64,000 nt of DNA, from positions 101,949,746 to 102,013,745 of the forward strand of contig JAHLJT010008756.1 in the NCBI GenBank assembly GCA_031308135.1, read 5' to 3'. Below are positions 1 through 11,086 of the stretch, one piece after another. A program made the translations under genes and the position numbers. Below the pieces are notes generated by a model. The model was given only the letters and a program-made list of their open reading frames with translations, did not search any database and had not been told where the DNA came from. How positions within the stretch are numbered: position 1 is the first letter of the stretch; each line of letters begins with the position of its first letter. Source of the stretch: Acheta domesticus (Eukaryota > Arthropoda > Insecta > Orthoptera > Gryllidae).

Positions 1-205
1 TTGCCTCCAATGTATCAAAGAACAGTAAAAATATGGTGCAAGACTTATTTTCAGCAAACTGTATTTTCGAAAATTGCAAAAAGTTTAAGTTTCAAAACTA
101 CAGAATGGAAGCTACAGATTTTTCCTTTAAACAAAATCCATTTTTTAAGAAAAGTCATGTACAAGTTTTTGACAAAATGAGTAGTTTTTGCATAATTTCT
201 GCTTG
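1..205 (+). repeat. CER repeat fragment
   Basis: Partial, diverged copy of the CER repeat in plus orientation. The stretch around 68-200 follows the order seen in the best CER copy (18552-20167): a TTTTCGAAAATTG-like motif, an 'actaca' motif, a T-rich 'gatttttcctt' motif, then 'aagtcatgtacaagttttt' and 'gtagtttttgcat'. Both ends are missing, and the copy runs off the left edge of the window. Confidence 0.6.
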
Positions 206-211
206 AAAATA

Positions 212-1096
212 ATTTATTTATTTATTCATTTATAATTAACAGACAATTTATCCACAATTTACTAGAAAATAAAGTGTTGGAATAACAATAATTTACATAC
301 ACAAAACATCATCTCACAAGTATATAACAAAATAATATATCTCAAAATTTACAATACAGAATTCTTACAAAGATCAGGAAGTATGAAATGAAATAAAAAG
401 TATGAAGTACAATACAAAATAAGACAGACAGTTATAACATGCTTAAACATTAAATTCACTAATGATATACAAGGATTAATGAGGAAAGTTAACATCAGCC
501 ATACTCAAAAAGCGAAATCCTAGCAACCCTTTCAAAAACTGAAATGTCAGCATGGCTCAGATCTCTGTCACTACTATCTGTAATTTTACAATGTTGGAGG
601 ATGAATCATTTTTGTGAAGAAACTCCATGGTTTTAGAATTAAATTGCAGCACTTTAAAACTCAATTCATTTAACAAGAGGGAGCAATCACTTTTGCTGTG
701 AAGAAGTTTACACAGAAAATTTACATCAACAAACTCTCTATATGATTTCAGTGTAGGAATCCCCAATTTCATAGCAATCCCACTGTATTCATGGATCAAA
801 AATACAACTTGCACACCCAAAGCAGAAGCAAAAGTCTAAATAATGTGCGTTGCACTGTTTCAAGCCTAGAAATTTCTCTTAAAAAGCAGTGGTGACCAAG
901 CAACCAACAAGTACATGAGAATGGGCCTCACTAGAATGAGATAAGGTTATGCAAAATCTGTGAACGCAAAGACTGAGAAGAGAACAGGTCTCAACATGTT
1001 CTTCTTATAAATCTCAGAGTCTGATTGGCTTTGTTGATTGTACAATTCATATGGTCTCCAAACAAACACAACACCAAGATCTCTGATGGTCATAAC
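212..1096 (-). mobile_element. Jockey/CR1-like LINE remnant, 3' part
   Basis: 3' portion of a degraded non-LTR retrotransposon on the minus strand. The conceptual translation, broken by stops, keeps typical post-RT motifs such as IRDLGV and LVRPILMY, and at 557-820 an open stretch with IPTLKSYREFVD and FLCKLLHSK. At its left end the minus strand finishes in an AAATAAATAAAT tail near 212-225, as expected for a LINE 3' end. It is the downstream half of the element at 2399-3920; the two were separated by the DNA transposon at 1097-2398. Confidence 0.75.
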
Positions 1097-2398
1097 TAGG
1101 GCCCAAATAATTATGTAATTACATATTTCGCTAAGTTAACTCTATCATGTCAAAACCATGATATATTTACATTTTACGTCAATTAGTGCCTAAAAACACT
1201 TTTTAGTACATATATTTACATATTTTACTCCAAAGTATATATATTTACATATTTTACTCAAAAGTACATATTTTTAAATATTTCTTAATATTTCCGTTTT
1301 TATGAATTCTTTTTGTATAATTCTTCATTTATCCTATATGTTTTTGTTAAGGAATCACCCAGACAAACAATTCAGCATTGTCAAACACAATATTTCTGCA
1401 GCCTCCTCTCTAAATAGGCACTAATTCATCGCATAAAATGTTGATATTACAGCACGCAATATCCTACAAAAGGGCAAGGCGTTATTGCACTCCAAAGCTT
1501 TCAGTGTGTAGATTTCAGCACGAGTATAATAGAGAAAAAAATGCTGTTCGAAAAGGAAGTTGGTATATGAAAATGATGTCTAGCAGGCGATAACTCGTGC
1601 CCATGATGCATTTTCCAGAGGTCTCCCTTGACCTTAATACCCTTTGCCAAAAATTACACGCACCAACGCAACTCAGAAAGCACCACTGACAGTTTTCTTT
1701 CCCCATTTGTTACTCGAGCCTAAACCCTTGTTTGTAAAGTATCTCTGTGAGGTGAAAATCTGAAGTTAAAATCACAATCTGGCACTGCAGCTTTTGGATA
1801 AGAAAAGGACACAAAATAATTCATGGCGATTGGCTTAAACCTTGTGGTAATGGAGACTGGGAATTTGCCAAAGGCAAAGTTTGTGGATCTTTTCAGAGAA
1901 GTCTAGAATTAGCGTCTTTGGCAAGAGCATCACTGAAGAAAGTGGAATTTGTGATATCTAAAGAGTCAATTGATTAAATATCAACCGGCAAAGTTTTTAT
2001 TTCCTAATCCGCAATTAGCATTGAACAGTGACATGTTTAAATTTGGGACAAAGTTTAAATGTACATCAGTAACTTCGTGCAATGTGGAACACTTAGTTGG
2101 TGCAAGGCCCTCGAACAGATAATAGGAAAAGTTTCATTTCTAAGTATTTGAAACAAATATACGTTTCTCATTGTTACAGAGATCACTGTAAATAACAGAA
2201 TTATGAAGAGTATTATGTTTTAATTTTGGTCTTTACCAGAATATTAAGTTTACAGTTCAATATTTAAGCTAAAGTATTTTATTAAAACAAATTGATATAA
2301 TAATTAAAGTGTTACATATCTCTTACTTTTTAGTACATATTTCTACACATATATGTACATATTTTCCTAATTTTTAGTACATAATTATCCGGGCCCTA
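1097..2398. mobile_element. hAT-like non-autonomous DNA transposon, 1.3 kb
   Basis: The ends are inverted: TAGGGCCC..ATAATTATGTA at 1097 and its complement ending in GGGCCCTA at 2398. Flanking octamers are GTCATAAC (1089-1096) and GCCATAAC (2399-2406), 7 of 8 identical, which fits the 8-bp target duplication of hAT elements. Subterminal zones carry repeated TTTTAGTACATAT-like motifs at both ends. No transposase is recognisable; the 63-codon reading frame inside (1515-1706 minus) resembles nothing I know. It is inserted in the LINE remnant. Confidence 0.8.
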
Positions 2399-3920
2399 GC
2401 CATAACTCTCTCCAGACATATTGTGTTGATTATATCATCTTCCTTGATCACTAACCTTGACCTACAAAAGGTAATAGTTTTACACTTATTAGAGTTCAAA
2501 ATAAGACCGTTGATAGTACACTTTGGCAAAATTATCTAGACTCTGGTGGCTTTGTCTTATCTTGAGATGACTTAATGACTCTAAACATTTTGAAATTGTC
2601 AGCAAAAAGCAGATGTTCCTCATTACTCAACACTTGACTAACTTCATTAATAAAAATATTAAATAGTAAGGTCCAGGTGGGAACCTGGGGGAACTCCTGA
2701 ATGTACGATAATCAGCTGAAATGTAACATTAGCTACAGTAACAATTTCAACATGGTTAGTTAAGTATTGATCCAACCAATGCAATAATGGCCCACAGACC
2801 CTCAAAGTGCTCAAGCTTTTACAAGAACACAAAGTGATCCACAGAGTCAAAGGCTTTTCTTAGATCAGTGTAAATACTATAAACCTAGAAACTGTTGTCC
2901 ATTGCATTGAGAATAAACTGAGAGTAGTACACAAGATTAGCTTCAATATTCCTTCCTCTCACGAAAACAAACTGTCTATCTGAAAGAAGAAGATTAATAA
3001 GGTTGGTCAACTTACTGACAATTACAGACTCTTAACATTTTGGAGATAACATTGAGGATGGTGATTGGCCTGTAGCTGGAAATGGACCCTCTGCCACCAG
3101 ATTTGGAAACAGGAATAATGAATGATTTCCACTCTGGTGGAAAGAGACCCTCAAGTAAGGACTTCTCAAATAAAATTTTCAAAATTTGTGAGAAAATGTA
3201 TTTCAAATATTTTAACAGAATCACAGGGATCCCATCAGGGACTTGTTTACCATACGATTTTAATTGTTCAATCTCCTGCAGAATATCAGTAACTCCAATC
3301 TCTATGAAATTCAGAATGTAGTGTGATTGGTCAACAAGATCAGCCCTAGAAGAGCTGACTCATCGAGTGTAAAAATTTGAAAAATAATCAGCAAAACCTT
3401 CAGCTATCAAATGTGAACTATCAAGAACATGCGAACCCAAGTTCATCAAATTCTGTAGACCAATTTATTTATTTTTGCAATGAACATATTTCCAAAAGTG
3501 TTTCTTATCTGAAGAGATAGAATGTGCAAGATCTTTATTAAAACTTTCAAAGTCTCATCTCACATGAATTTTACAAAAATGTCTCAAACTAAAAAATAAA
3601 GTATAGTATAACAATGGCCCATGCAATTTGTATTTCTTATGCACTTCCTTTTCTCTAATAATTGAGTTCTTCAACTCCTGACTATACCACTGCAGAAAGC
3701 AGGGTTTTTTTTTCTTTCTTTTCTTTTTGGAACATACAGATCAACACACTTTTATAAATTGTCATAAAACATAGAGATAATATCAGAAAAACAACAATCA
3801 GATGAAACTAAAGCTGAGTACAAATTATTCAGAAATTCATTAATCATATTCAAATTTGCAGAGGAATAGTCATAGAACCAGTCCCCATCCAAATAATCAT
3901 CTCATAATGATGCAATAATG
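2399..3920 (-). mobile_element. Jockey/CR1-like LINE remnant, reverse transcriptase part
   Basis: Minus-strand remnant of a LINE ORF2. Fragments in several frames spell reverse-transcriptase landmarks: SSYRPITILNVISKML at 3012-3224, TDLRKAFDSVDH near 2840, and a VPPGSH box (normally VPQGS) at 2659-2850. Upstream is an endonuclease-to-RT linker. Many stops and frameshifts show it is dead. It lies in the intron following STARD3 exon 5. Confidence 0.8.
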
Positions 3921-4050
3921 TAATACAAATATAAATACATACAGAATTAAATGAATAAAAATATTAAGAGCATAAGTAACAACATGTTATGACACTTATA
4001 ACATTTAACTATGATAATAAATTTAATGACGGTAAGAAGAATGTACTTAC

Positions 4051-4104
4051 ATCATATAAGAACACCTTGGCAATAAGGAATGAGCAAGTCCCAGCAGTAG
4101 ACAA
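4051..4104 (-). CDS. STARD3: STARD3-like exon 5
   Basis: 18 codons, phase 0: acceptor ATTTTAG, donor GAT|GTAAGT. Encodes [18 protein letters not shown], matching family LTTAVTSAFLLAKV. No further exon is visible to the left, where only mobile DNA is seen. Confidence 0.78.
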
Positions 4105-7100
4105 CTAAAATATCAAAGAAAAAATTAAAATGTGTGAACATACCAAACAGAAAGTAACAAAACAAAATTTAAAAAGCCAATGTACGTGCTCTTGAATCAT
4201 GTAACACAAATCATCTACTATGTATGTGTGTCTGTCTGTAAATATTTCTGGATCAGGGCACAGCAGCATATCTGGCTCTAAAGTTCCCCGCCCTATTTTA
4301 AATGTCCTTAGTATGTAGGTGGCCAGGACAATGGTTCATCCCCCTTCCTTTACATTACCCATTCTATTCAATATCAGTTTAGGACCTACCCTTAGGCTCA
4401 CACTGGCAAATACTGTAGGCTACTAGCGGTAGCCTGAGAAAATTATGAGAACAAAAATATGTCAAGATAAATTATATTAAAAATAATTATAGGCCACATT
4501 CTTTTTCAAAGACATACAGTCTTCAAGAATCTGTATAATCTGTTCTGTTGAGATCTGTTTGATATCACTGGATCATCGGCGCATCAGTCCTCTCAAAACT
4601 GAAGAAACTGTTGGCAGCCAACGACATACAGACAGCGTGCATTTGTTGCACGATTCACTCCACCCTCCTACCGCTGAGATATGAGCCACCCAAAGACTCA
4701 CATTGCTGATGTCTCAAGCGGTTTCTTGACATGCTCACAGCAGTTGGGAGGCAGTGGGCAGTAAACTGACAGAGTAAATTAGATGTGTGCTTTTGTGTAA
4801 GACATACACATTTAGTGGAAAGGGTAAATATACCTAATAGATTATATTAAGGGTGTTTTAAGTGTTAAATTTGCAACATGCTAGGTATGTTGTAGTAACA
4901 AAGTTAACTATTGTCAATTTGGTAAGATATTTTGAAACAATGTCACAGCAATTTATGGAAATTTTATATTTTGACAATGAGTGTATTGTACAGCGTTATT
5001 AGAGAAGCCTTTTAATCATCATTCATATAATGAGAAATTATAAAAAGATTGCGTTTCATGTTGATAATACAATATTATATGTATAAATGATTGTGTACAT
5101 GTATTATTGTGTAATAAAAATAGTACAAACAAGAAAAACTATATAATCAAAGACTGTGTATAGTTATAAAGTCAAAGATTATTTTTGAGGTCAGCAGTAG
5201 CCCAGGGGATGAAAACAGTATATGCCACTGTAGGCCCATCTCTGCCTTTCTTTTTTGGGAGCCAAGGTTCCCCCGGCCAAGGGCCACCTCTGCTAAGCTA
5301 GCTCTTTTTGGGTGGTGGGTATCTGTCTGGAAGGGGAAGGATCCAGTCTTCTAAGAGGATGCATGGAGGTCTCCCACCATGCCACAACACAAGGAGCAAC
5401 AGAATCATCTGAGTGCAACATGAACATGCCTCACACACATGCTCCTGAGCCACCCAAATGGAGAAAGAATTTTAACTATGATATTGTTGGAAAGGTTGGA
5501 TAGGTAGGAAAACCAACCACTACACAACACATGGGTAAATACCCATGCCCTAAAAGAAATTGAAACTGGTATTCCACATAACATGCTCACTACTACACTG
5601 TGCCATAGTGAACACAGCCGTTTGAATTGGTTGCAAATCATTAAATAATTGATTCCAATTTCATGTGTTCATACAAAACACTTCTTACACATTTCATGAA
5701 TAACAAAAGAAGTAAACACTCACAGCTATGATGCACCAATGGTTGATATAGAGAAGGGCATAGAACAGGAGAAGAATCACAAAGCGAACTGTTGCAGCCA
5801 TCTGAAAGTAAAATACGAACATGTTTGTTTAAATTGAAACAAGGAAGCAAAAGAAACAAAAAAATATGAAACTGAAACAAAGGGGAGTCTCAATAAAAAT
5901 ACTACCATTCAAAAAATGAACAAATATTACAAAATATATACTTTAAGGAAAAGGGGTACAATTTTTTAAAAAAATAAATTTTTCCTTGTGAATCAAAAGC
6001 AGATGTGGCAGATATATGAATCAAAAACTTTGAATTCTCAAGTAAATAAATTAAATTAATATATTAGCTCCTGTAAAGCAATGCTTTAAAATGAAGGAAT
6101 GTTTCCTCACTCACCATTAACTACCAATATCAATAATGTTTATTTATTTATCTATCATAAAAGAACATTACAATCTGTATGTGAGCTAAGGGCACACATT
6201 TTCATGAGCTTGTTCTTCTCTCTTTCACTGTACCTAGTTGAATTACAAATCACCAACTTGGATTTCTCAAAAATATAAACTTAATAAAATAAATATACAG
6301 TTGACTCTGGTTATAGTGAACTTCTGGGGACCAACATTTTTGATGATGGGGACTTCTGGGGAGTAACATTTCTGATGCCACGATGGCAAATTTAAATAGA
6401 ATTTCTCCATAACTATTGATTTTATTAATACAGAGATACAGCAAAATGCATTAACAGCACAATCTGAAAATTTCATTATCTTTATTTGTCCTTAGAAAAA
6501 TAAATTATTTTCAATTGTTTGCTCAGTACATTTTTATCAGTAATTTCTCTAGAACTAGATCCATCTCCACGGTTCGTGCTATCACCAAACTTGATTCTGC
6601 ATTGTCTTCAGTGTCTTAAGTATTGTAATGCAGTATTGACATCATTCAATGCATTTTGCACTGTTAGAAGACCATCCTACTCTCCAAGGCCTTTTTACTT
6701 GCCTAATAACATACAAGAAGCTTTCGACGGTGGTTCTGCAGTGAAACCGAGTGGCATATGGTCATCAGTAAGGACCTCATTCTCTCCCCTACCTTCACCT
6801 CAGGGGAGTCTTCTTCAAATATGACCTTTGGCCAATAATATTTTTTTAAGCTCCCTAGTGTTGGAAGTTGTGGCACTGAGATGATATATTCTTTTCCAGG
6901 AGGGAATTAATTTCTAGGACTTTGATTTCCATTCACTTCGTATGTACTTTCACTATAGCCAAGGTTTCAGTTCATTATAACCAAATATTCTTATTATTTG
7001 AAATGTAAGTGACATGGGACCAGTAACTTAAGTACACTATATCAGAATTCGCTACAACCAGAGTTGACTGTATTAGGACCTGTAACGCAACATACCTGGA

Positions 7101-8470
7101 GGAACCTTCCTCACCCATCATTTACTACTAATATCACCAATATTATTTACTTATTTACAATCATCATCAAAAACAGTTAACTCTGTATATGACCTAAGGG
7201 GGGAGAAACATAATCTGCTTTTGTTTTCTTAAGCTCCAGGATCCCTACTTTGTCTTTAACTACACCAAGCTGAATTATGAAAAAACACATCATTGACTAT
7301 GAATAGCAACATTTGAAAACAAAAACTTTTAACTCCCATGAAGAAGAAAACTATTTGCATTAGCAATTGAACTACAGATCTGATATTGTAGAATTGCTGA
7401 CAAATAACATTCTCCTCTCTCCCTCCCTTTCCCATTCCTATCATTTCTAGCAAAAAGAGATGCATGAACAAAGTATGTGGTGACAGTGATACTGTATTTA
7501 CTGCCCAGAAGCAAAGCAAGGGCAGCATTTAATAGATCAAGGCATACTGGAGCAAAAACTGATCGAGTTGTGGGTCATTGATTCCAAAAGCTGAATTACC
7601 ATTCTTGATACAGGTATATTTTGTCTTTGATAATCATATAATATACATAGTAACAAAATCATTAAAGATTATTTTTGTTTTTGATACTTAGTAAAGAATT
7701 TTATTCTTTAGAAAAGAGTTATCCAACTCAAAAGATTTCACTGGACATTTTTAACTATTTGATGTCATATGGCATTTTAAACACAATTTCTTGTAGTGAA
7801 CTATTGATACTGTCACTTAATGAAAATATGACACCTATTACATGTTTTGTAGTTATAGATTTCTGAACTGCATGACAATAGCCTTGCCTTGGGTAAACCA
7901 GTTTTGATGAAAATCACTAATTCATAAACAAAAAGGTAAGGGTAAATTTTGCAAGCACGAGCTTTAATGATAAAGAGAGGTTTGAAGGTATCACATGGAC
8001 AGGGGACAGCATTCCTTTTTATTTGTACTTTACAAGGGTTTTAATATAGGGTATAAATACTCTTTGTACTTCTAAAGTACACAAAAGTTCAAGGTAGTAG
8101 TATTTAAGTACAAAATGTCACTTCCTGTAGATTAGCATAAGTACATTTCATGAGCAATAATTTAGTTATGGGGCACAAAGAGGAGAAAAAGAACAAAAAT
8201 TATACTCACCACTATATCAAAAAGTGAGGTATGAATGTTATAATGAACTATCTGTTCCGACATCATTTTAAATACATCTTCATTAATGAGCTGAAAAATT
8301 CATGTAAGATTAAAAACATCTTTAAAACAATCTTGGAAATCCAACTAATACTCACAATATACATAGACATTTAGTTCATTTATTATAAATGGAAATATCT
8401 CTAAGCTCACAAATAAAAACTGTCCTTGCAAATATATCAATTTGAAACTTATAAACATTATTTGCCACCA

Positions 8471-8514
<44 letters not shown>

Positions 8515-9750
8515 TTTTTTTTTTTTTTAAATTTTATTTATTATTAAGTCGCATTGACAGCTAGGTCATTAGCGACTTAGAAAATATACATTGATAACTA
8601 TTGATTGATACATTGATGAATATACAAAATGACATAAGTCACCCAAATACAGAATATTTGAACAACATAGGTATTAAATTTAGAAAAGAGACCTCAAAAT
8701 ATTAGAAAGTACATTCAATACAAAAAAATGTATGGAAAATTATTTCTCTCAATTTTATTCAAATAAAATATGAAAATAATTTATTTAATTTTATTATTTG
8801 AATAAATACTACCAAATTCCCTTGCTTGCCCAACGCTTCAAAACAATAAAAATGTACACCAATTTGTAAATAGAAAGAATATGTAAAAGCATACCATAAT
8901 ACAAATAAGCCACATGAGAACTGTAAATAGAAGATCAAATGTAACAAAAAGGCAAAAAAATCTTCGGACAACTGACATGCGTCCACTAGGGCGCGCACCA
9001 GTCACAACATCCCCAGGATTCACTTCTGACAAGATTGTGTTAATACTGGTCTCTGTAACAAACACAACGAAGAATATTAATACAATAAATTATGAGTACT
9101 GATATCCAAAGTCACTAATAATGTTACTACTGAACCATTCATATGGTTGCCAAATGGTTTGGAAAGCCTCTTCCTCAAATTTTGTTTAGCAATTTCTCAA
9201 ATTGTAAAGAGAAAAAAATAGAAAAAACAGATAATGAACATATTGAAAGGCAAATGAAGGAAATAAAACGTTTTATTAAGCAAGGCTATGGAGTCTCTTT
9301 CAAAATTCTCAGGGAGGCTACAGCCCTCCCTTTTCTTTGCACACACCTATGATTGTGAACTATCTTTATGAAATTTCTACAGGTATAAATACCCAACTTT
9401 CTAAACATATTGATCCACTTAACACAAAAATGAAGGGCCACTTTTCTTGTGCACCATGATGCAACCTTTTATAAAGGAATAATGAACCTTCATTTCAAAC
9501 ACATAATTTTGACTTTAAATGTCAGTCATTTGACTTTCTTTTATAAATCAAAAACTTACTCAAGCAGAAATAAAATAGTTGCAACAATGTTTATAGTTCA
9601 TCTTTTAAATAAAAATAACTTACCATGTGATAATACAGGATGAAGACTTGATGAACTGCCCAAAAAACTCTCAGCTGCCTCACGAATTTGTTGTTCATCA
9701 TTTCTTGATACATTTTTGTGCAAACTGTCATAATGAGAGTGTGAGGTCAT
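4051..9750 (-). CDS. STARD3: STARD3/MLN64-like MENTAL-domain protein, 5' five exons (partial gene)
   Basis: Late-endosomal membrane protein; in the family the MENTAL domain anchors the protein, binds sterol and makes contacts with ER VAP proteins, and full STARD3 adds a C-terminal START lipid-transfer domain. Five minus-strand exons join in frame: 9624-9750, 8895-9052, 8210-8290, 5724-5801 and 4051-4104, giving about 166 residues. All junctions are GT-AG. Recognition rests on [20 protein letters not shown] (about residues 65-84), SLFDIV, and [20 protein letters not shown] across exons 4-5, which follow the transmembrane order of STARD3 and STARD3NL. The remaining MENTAL exons and any START domain lie beyond the left edge, so STARD3 and STARD3NL cannot be told apart here. 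The ATG at 9750 is chosen because it opens the frame after an upstream splice acceptor (a leader exon is likely). Introns carry pogo and LINE insertions. Confidence 0.85.
5160..5640. other. GC-richer block in STARD3 intron, unassigned
   Basis: A less AT-rich island inside the intron between exons 4 and 5. It contains a GGGAACC/GGTTCCC-like pair around 5257-5273 and reads like an old dispersed repeat, but I do not recognise the family. The open frames (5312-5503 plus, 5405-5641 minus) have no family features. Confidence 0.3.
5724..5801 (-). CDS. STARD3: STARD3-like exon 4
   Basis: 26 codons, phase 0: acceptor CTTTCAG, donor GCT|GTGAGT. Encodes [20 protein letters not shown] followed by HWCIIA, corresponding to the family stretch ending in HWWAIA. 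Confidence 0.8.
6062..6290. repeat. direct repeat, copy 1
   Basis: This block and 7073-7300 share an ordered series of matches (TTAG..CCTGTAA, TTCCTCAC, TACTA/CCAATATCA, then a CACCAA..TGAATTA tract) in the same orientation. They flank the pogo-like element at 6298-7070. Either a local duplication or two copies of one dispersed repeat. Confidence 0.5.
6298..7070. mobile_element. pogo/Tigger-like DNA transposon, degraded
   Basis: Terminal inverted repeats CAGTTGACTCTGGTTATAG (6298) and the complement ending CCAGAGTTGACTG (7070) are flanked on both sides by TA, as in Tc1/mariner/pogo elements. The 773-bp interior has no intact transposase; the plus-strand open frame at 6519-6824 does not resemble one. 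It lies between STARD3 exons 3 and 4. Confidence 0.75.
7073..7300. repeat. direct repeat, copy 2
   Basis: Second copy of the block at 6062-6290, same orientation, clearly diverged. It begins right after the TA that follows the pogo-like element. Confidence 0.45.
8210..8290 (-). CDS. STARD3: STARD3-like exon 3
   Basis: 27 codons, phase 0 at both ends: acceptor TTTCAG, donor GTG|GTGAGT. Encodes [20 protein letters not shown] then TSLFDIV, matching the luminal loop and start of the second membrane segment in STARD3 (family SSYFDI). Confidence 0.8.
8471..8528. repeat. (ATT)n microsatellite plus T tract
   Basis: About 15 ATT units followed by a T run. On the minus strand this is an A-rich (AAT)n tail directly after the LINE/SINE-type hairpin at 8546-8578, so it probably grew from a retroposon 3' tail. 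Confidence 0.85.
8529..8700 (-). mobile_element. retroposon 3' end with terminal hairpin
   Basis: The minus strand carries AAGTCGCTAATGACC..AATGCGACTT (complementary arms at 8546-8552 and 8572-8578) followed by an AT-rich tail. Similar hairpins followed by A-rich tails are common at arthropod LINE/SINE 3' ends. The body upstream is too short to classify. Confidence 0.5.
8895..9052 (-). CDS. STARD3: STARD3-like exon 2, first MENTAL transmembrane segment
   Basis: Acceptor TTACAG|AG restores the frame by completing a Glu codon split with exon 1. It encodes [15 protein letters not shown], then the diagnostic [19 protein letters not shown] segment, and ends at ATG|GTATGC. Confidence 0.85.
9624..9750 (-). 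CDS. STARD3: STARD3-like exon 1 (first coding)
   Basis: ATG at 9748-9750 and 42 codons plus one base; begins [13 protein letters not shown]. The donor is CATG|GTAAGT. The sequence just upstream (minus strand) ends in TTCCAG, so a non-coding leader exon probably exists. The segment is polar and Ser-rich, as expected for the cytosolic N-terminus. Confidence 0.75.
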
Positions 9751-10690
9751 GATGCTGAATGAATACTGATGAATCTGGAACCAATAATATGATCACCAAA
9801 GAATATTTATGAAAAAACTAATTGACATCTAGCAATAGATAAAAGGATTACCTGAAGAAATAGTTGGAGTGACTGAGAAATGAGGTATACTTGTTCTTTT
9901 TTCGTTTTACATGAGTGTTACTTCAAGGTGAATGGTTATTAATTCAAGTACTAACTTCTAAACTGTTTGAAGTATTTTAATCTGAAAATTTCTGCTTTGA
10001 AAAATGAATGAATTTGCTGATACATTTCACTCAGATGTTGACACACACCCTGCAAACAAAAGCATCAAATCAGAAGTTCAGATAACTGATCTTAGACAGT
10101 GTAAACAAAGACATGTCAAGAGGAAGACAGGGAAGTGCTCACCAAAATTCACAGAACTAGTGCTTTTACATTCTTCATATGGGTGTAATGCATCATTGTC
10201 CATATTGCTGTAGCACGATAAGTATCTCTTCATTTAATTACTTGACGTGCCATATTAAATAACTAATTGAAATATTGCTTGCATGGCCTGTCATTGTAAG
10301 TTGGTAGTTCTAACGCAACGTGCCGCTAGTGGGATCGACTGTATCCATAAACAAATGACTTCTGCTGAGCGTGGGCCGGTAAGAGAAAACGCACCAGAAA
10401 ACGCACTGTGCCGTACTTTGTCGTATTGAAGATTATCTTTGTCCAGAATCAGGTAGCTCTACCGCGAAGGTCGCTTAATTGTATGGGTGTCTGTTTGCTC
10501 ATCTGGCGTTCTATATTTATGTACACAACCATCTTTCACATATGTAAGGGCCGATTGTGGCCAAGCAATCCAATACACGCCAAGGGCGATTGTATTACAC
10601 GAAAATCCCATAATTTCCATTGTCAACTATAGATAATTCTTTGTTCACTGTATTTACGACCAAGTCTTGTAAACAAGTAGAACTTAAAAA
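9751..10690. promoter_or_regulatory. shared 5' region between divergent STARD3-like and ADAL genes
   Basis: The two first coding exons point away from each other across 940 bp. The right half (about 10300-10620) is noticeably richer in GC and CpG than the flanks and holds a CCAAT box near 10567. No TATA box stands out. A minus-strand leader exon for STARD3 is likely here because its first coding exon is preceded by a splice acceptor. Start sites cannot be placed from sequence alone. Confidence 0.5.
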
Positions 10691-11086
10691 ATGTGGACAA
10701 CGGCAGAATTTTGCGCTCAATTGCCCAAAATCGAACTCCATGCTCATTTGAATGGATCTCTCAGTAGCGACACGTTAAAAAGGCTGCACGTTATGAAAGA
10801 GGGGGATAGCGCGGATGATATAGCTATACCAGATATCACAAAAATGACAAATCTGGAGGAGTGTTTCAAAATCTTCGGTTTGGCGCACTCCCTCACTTCA
10901 AGCCCCGAGGCGCTGCGAGTGGCGACGCGCGACGTCGTGAGGGAGTTCGCAGAGGATGGCGTTGTGCACCTGGAGCTGCGTACCACGCCCCGTGCTGTGG
11001 AAGGCACCATGAGTCACGAGCAGTACGTCGAGGCAGTGCTGGAAGAGGCAACGCGGGAGGGCGCTGCGCAGGGCATCGGTGTGAAG
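10691..11086 (+). CDS. ADAL: ADAL exon 1
   Basis: 132 codons from the ATG, with HAHLNGS (zinc site), LTSSPEALRVATRDVVREFA and LELRTTPR, all typical of ADAL. Donor AAG|GTCAGA; translation beyond it (to 11164) leaves the family. Confidence 0.9.
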
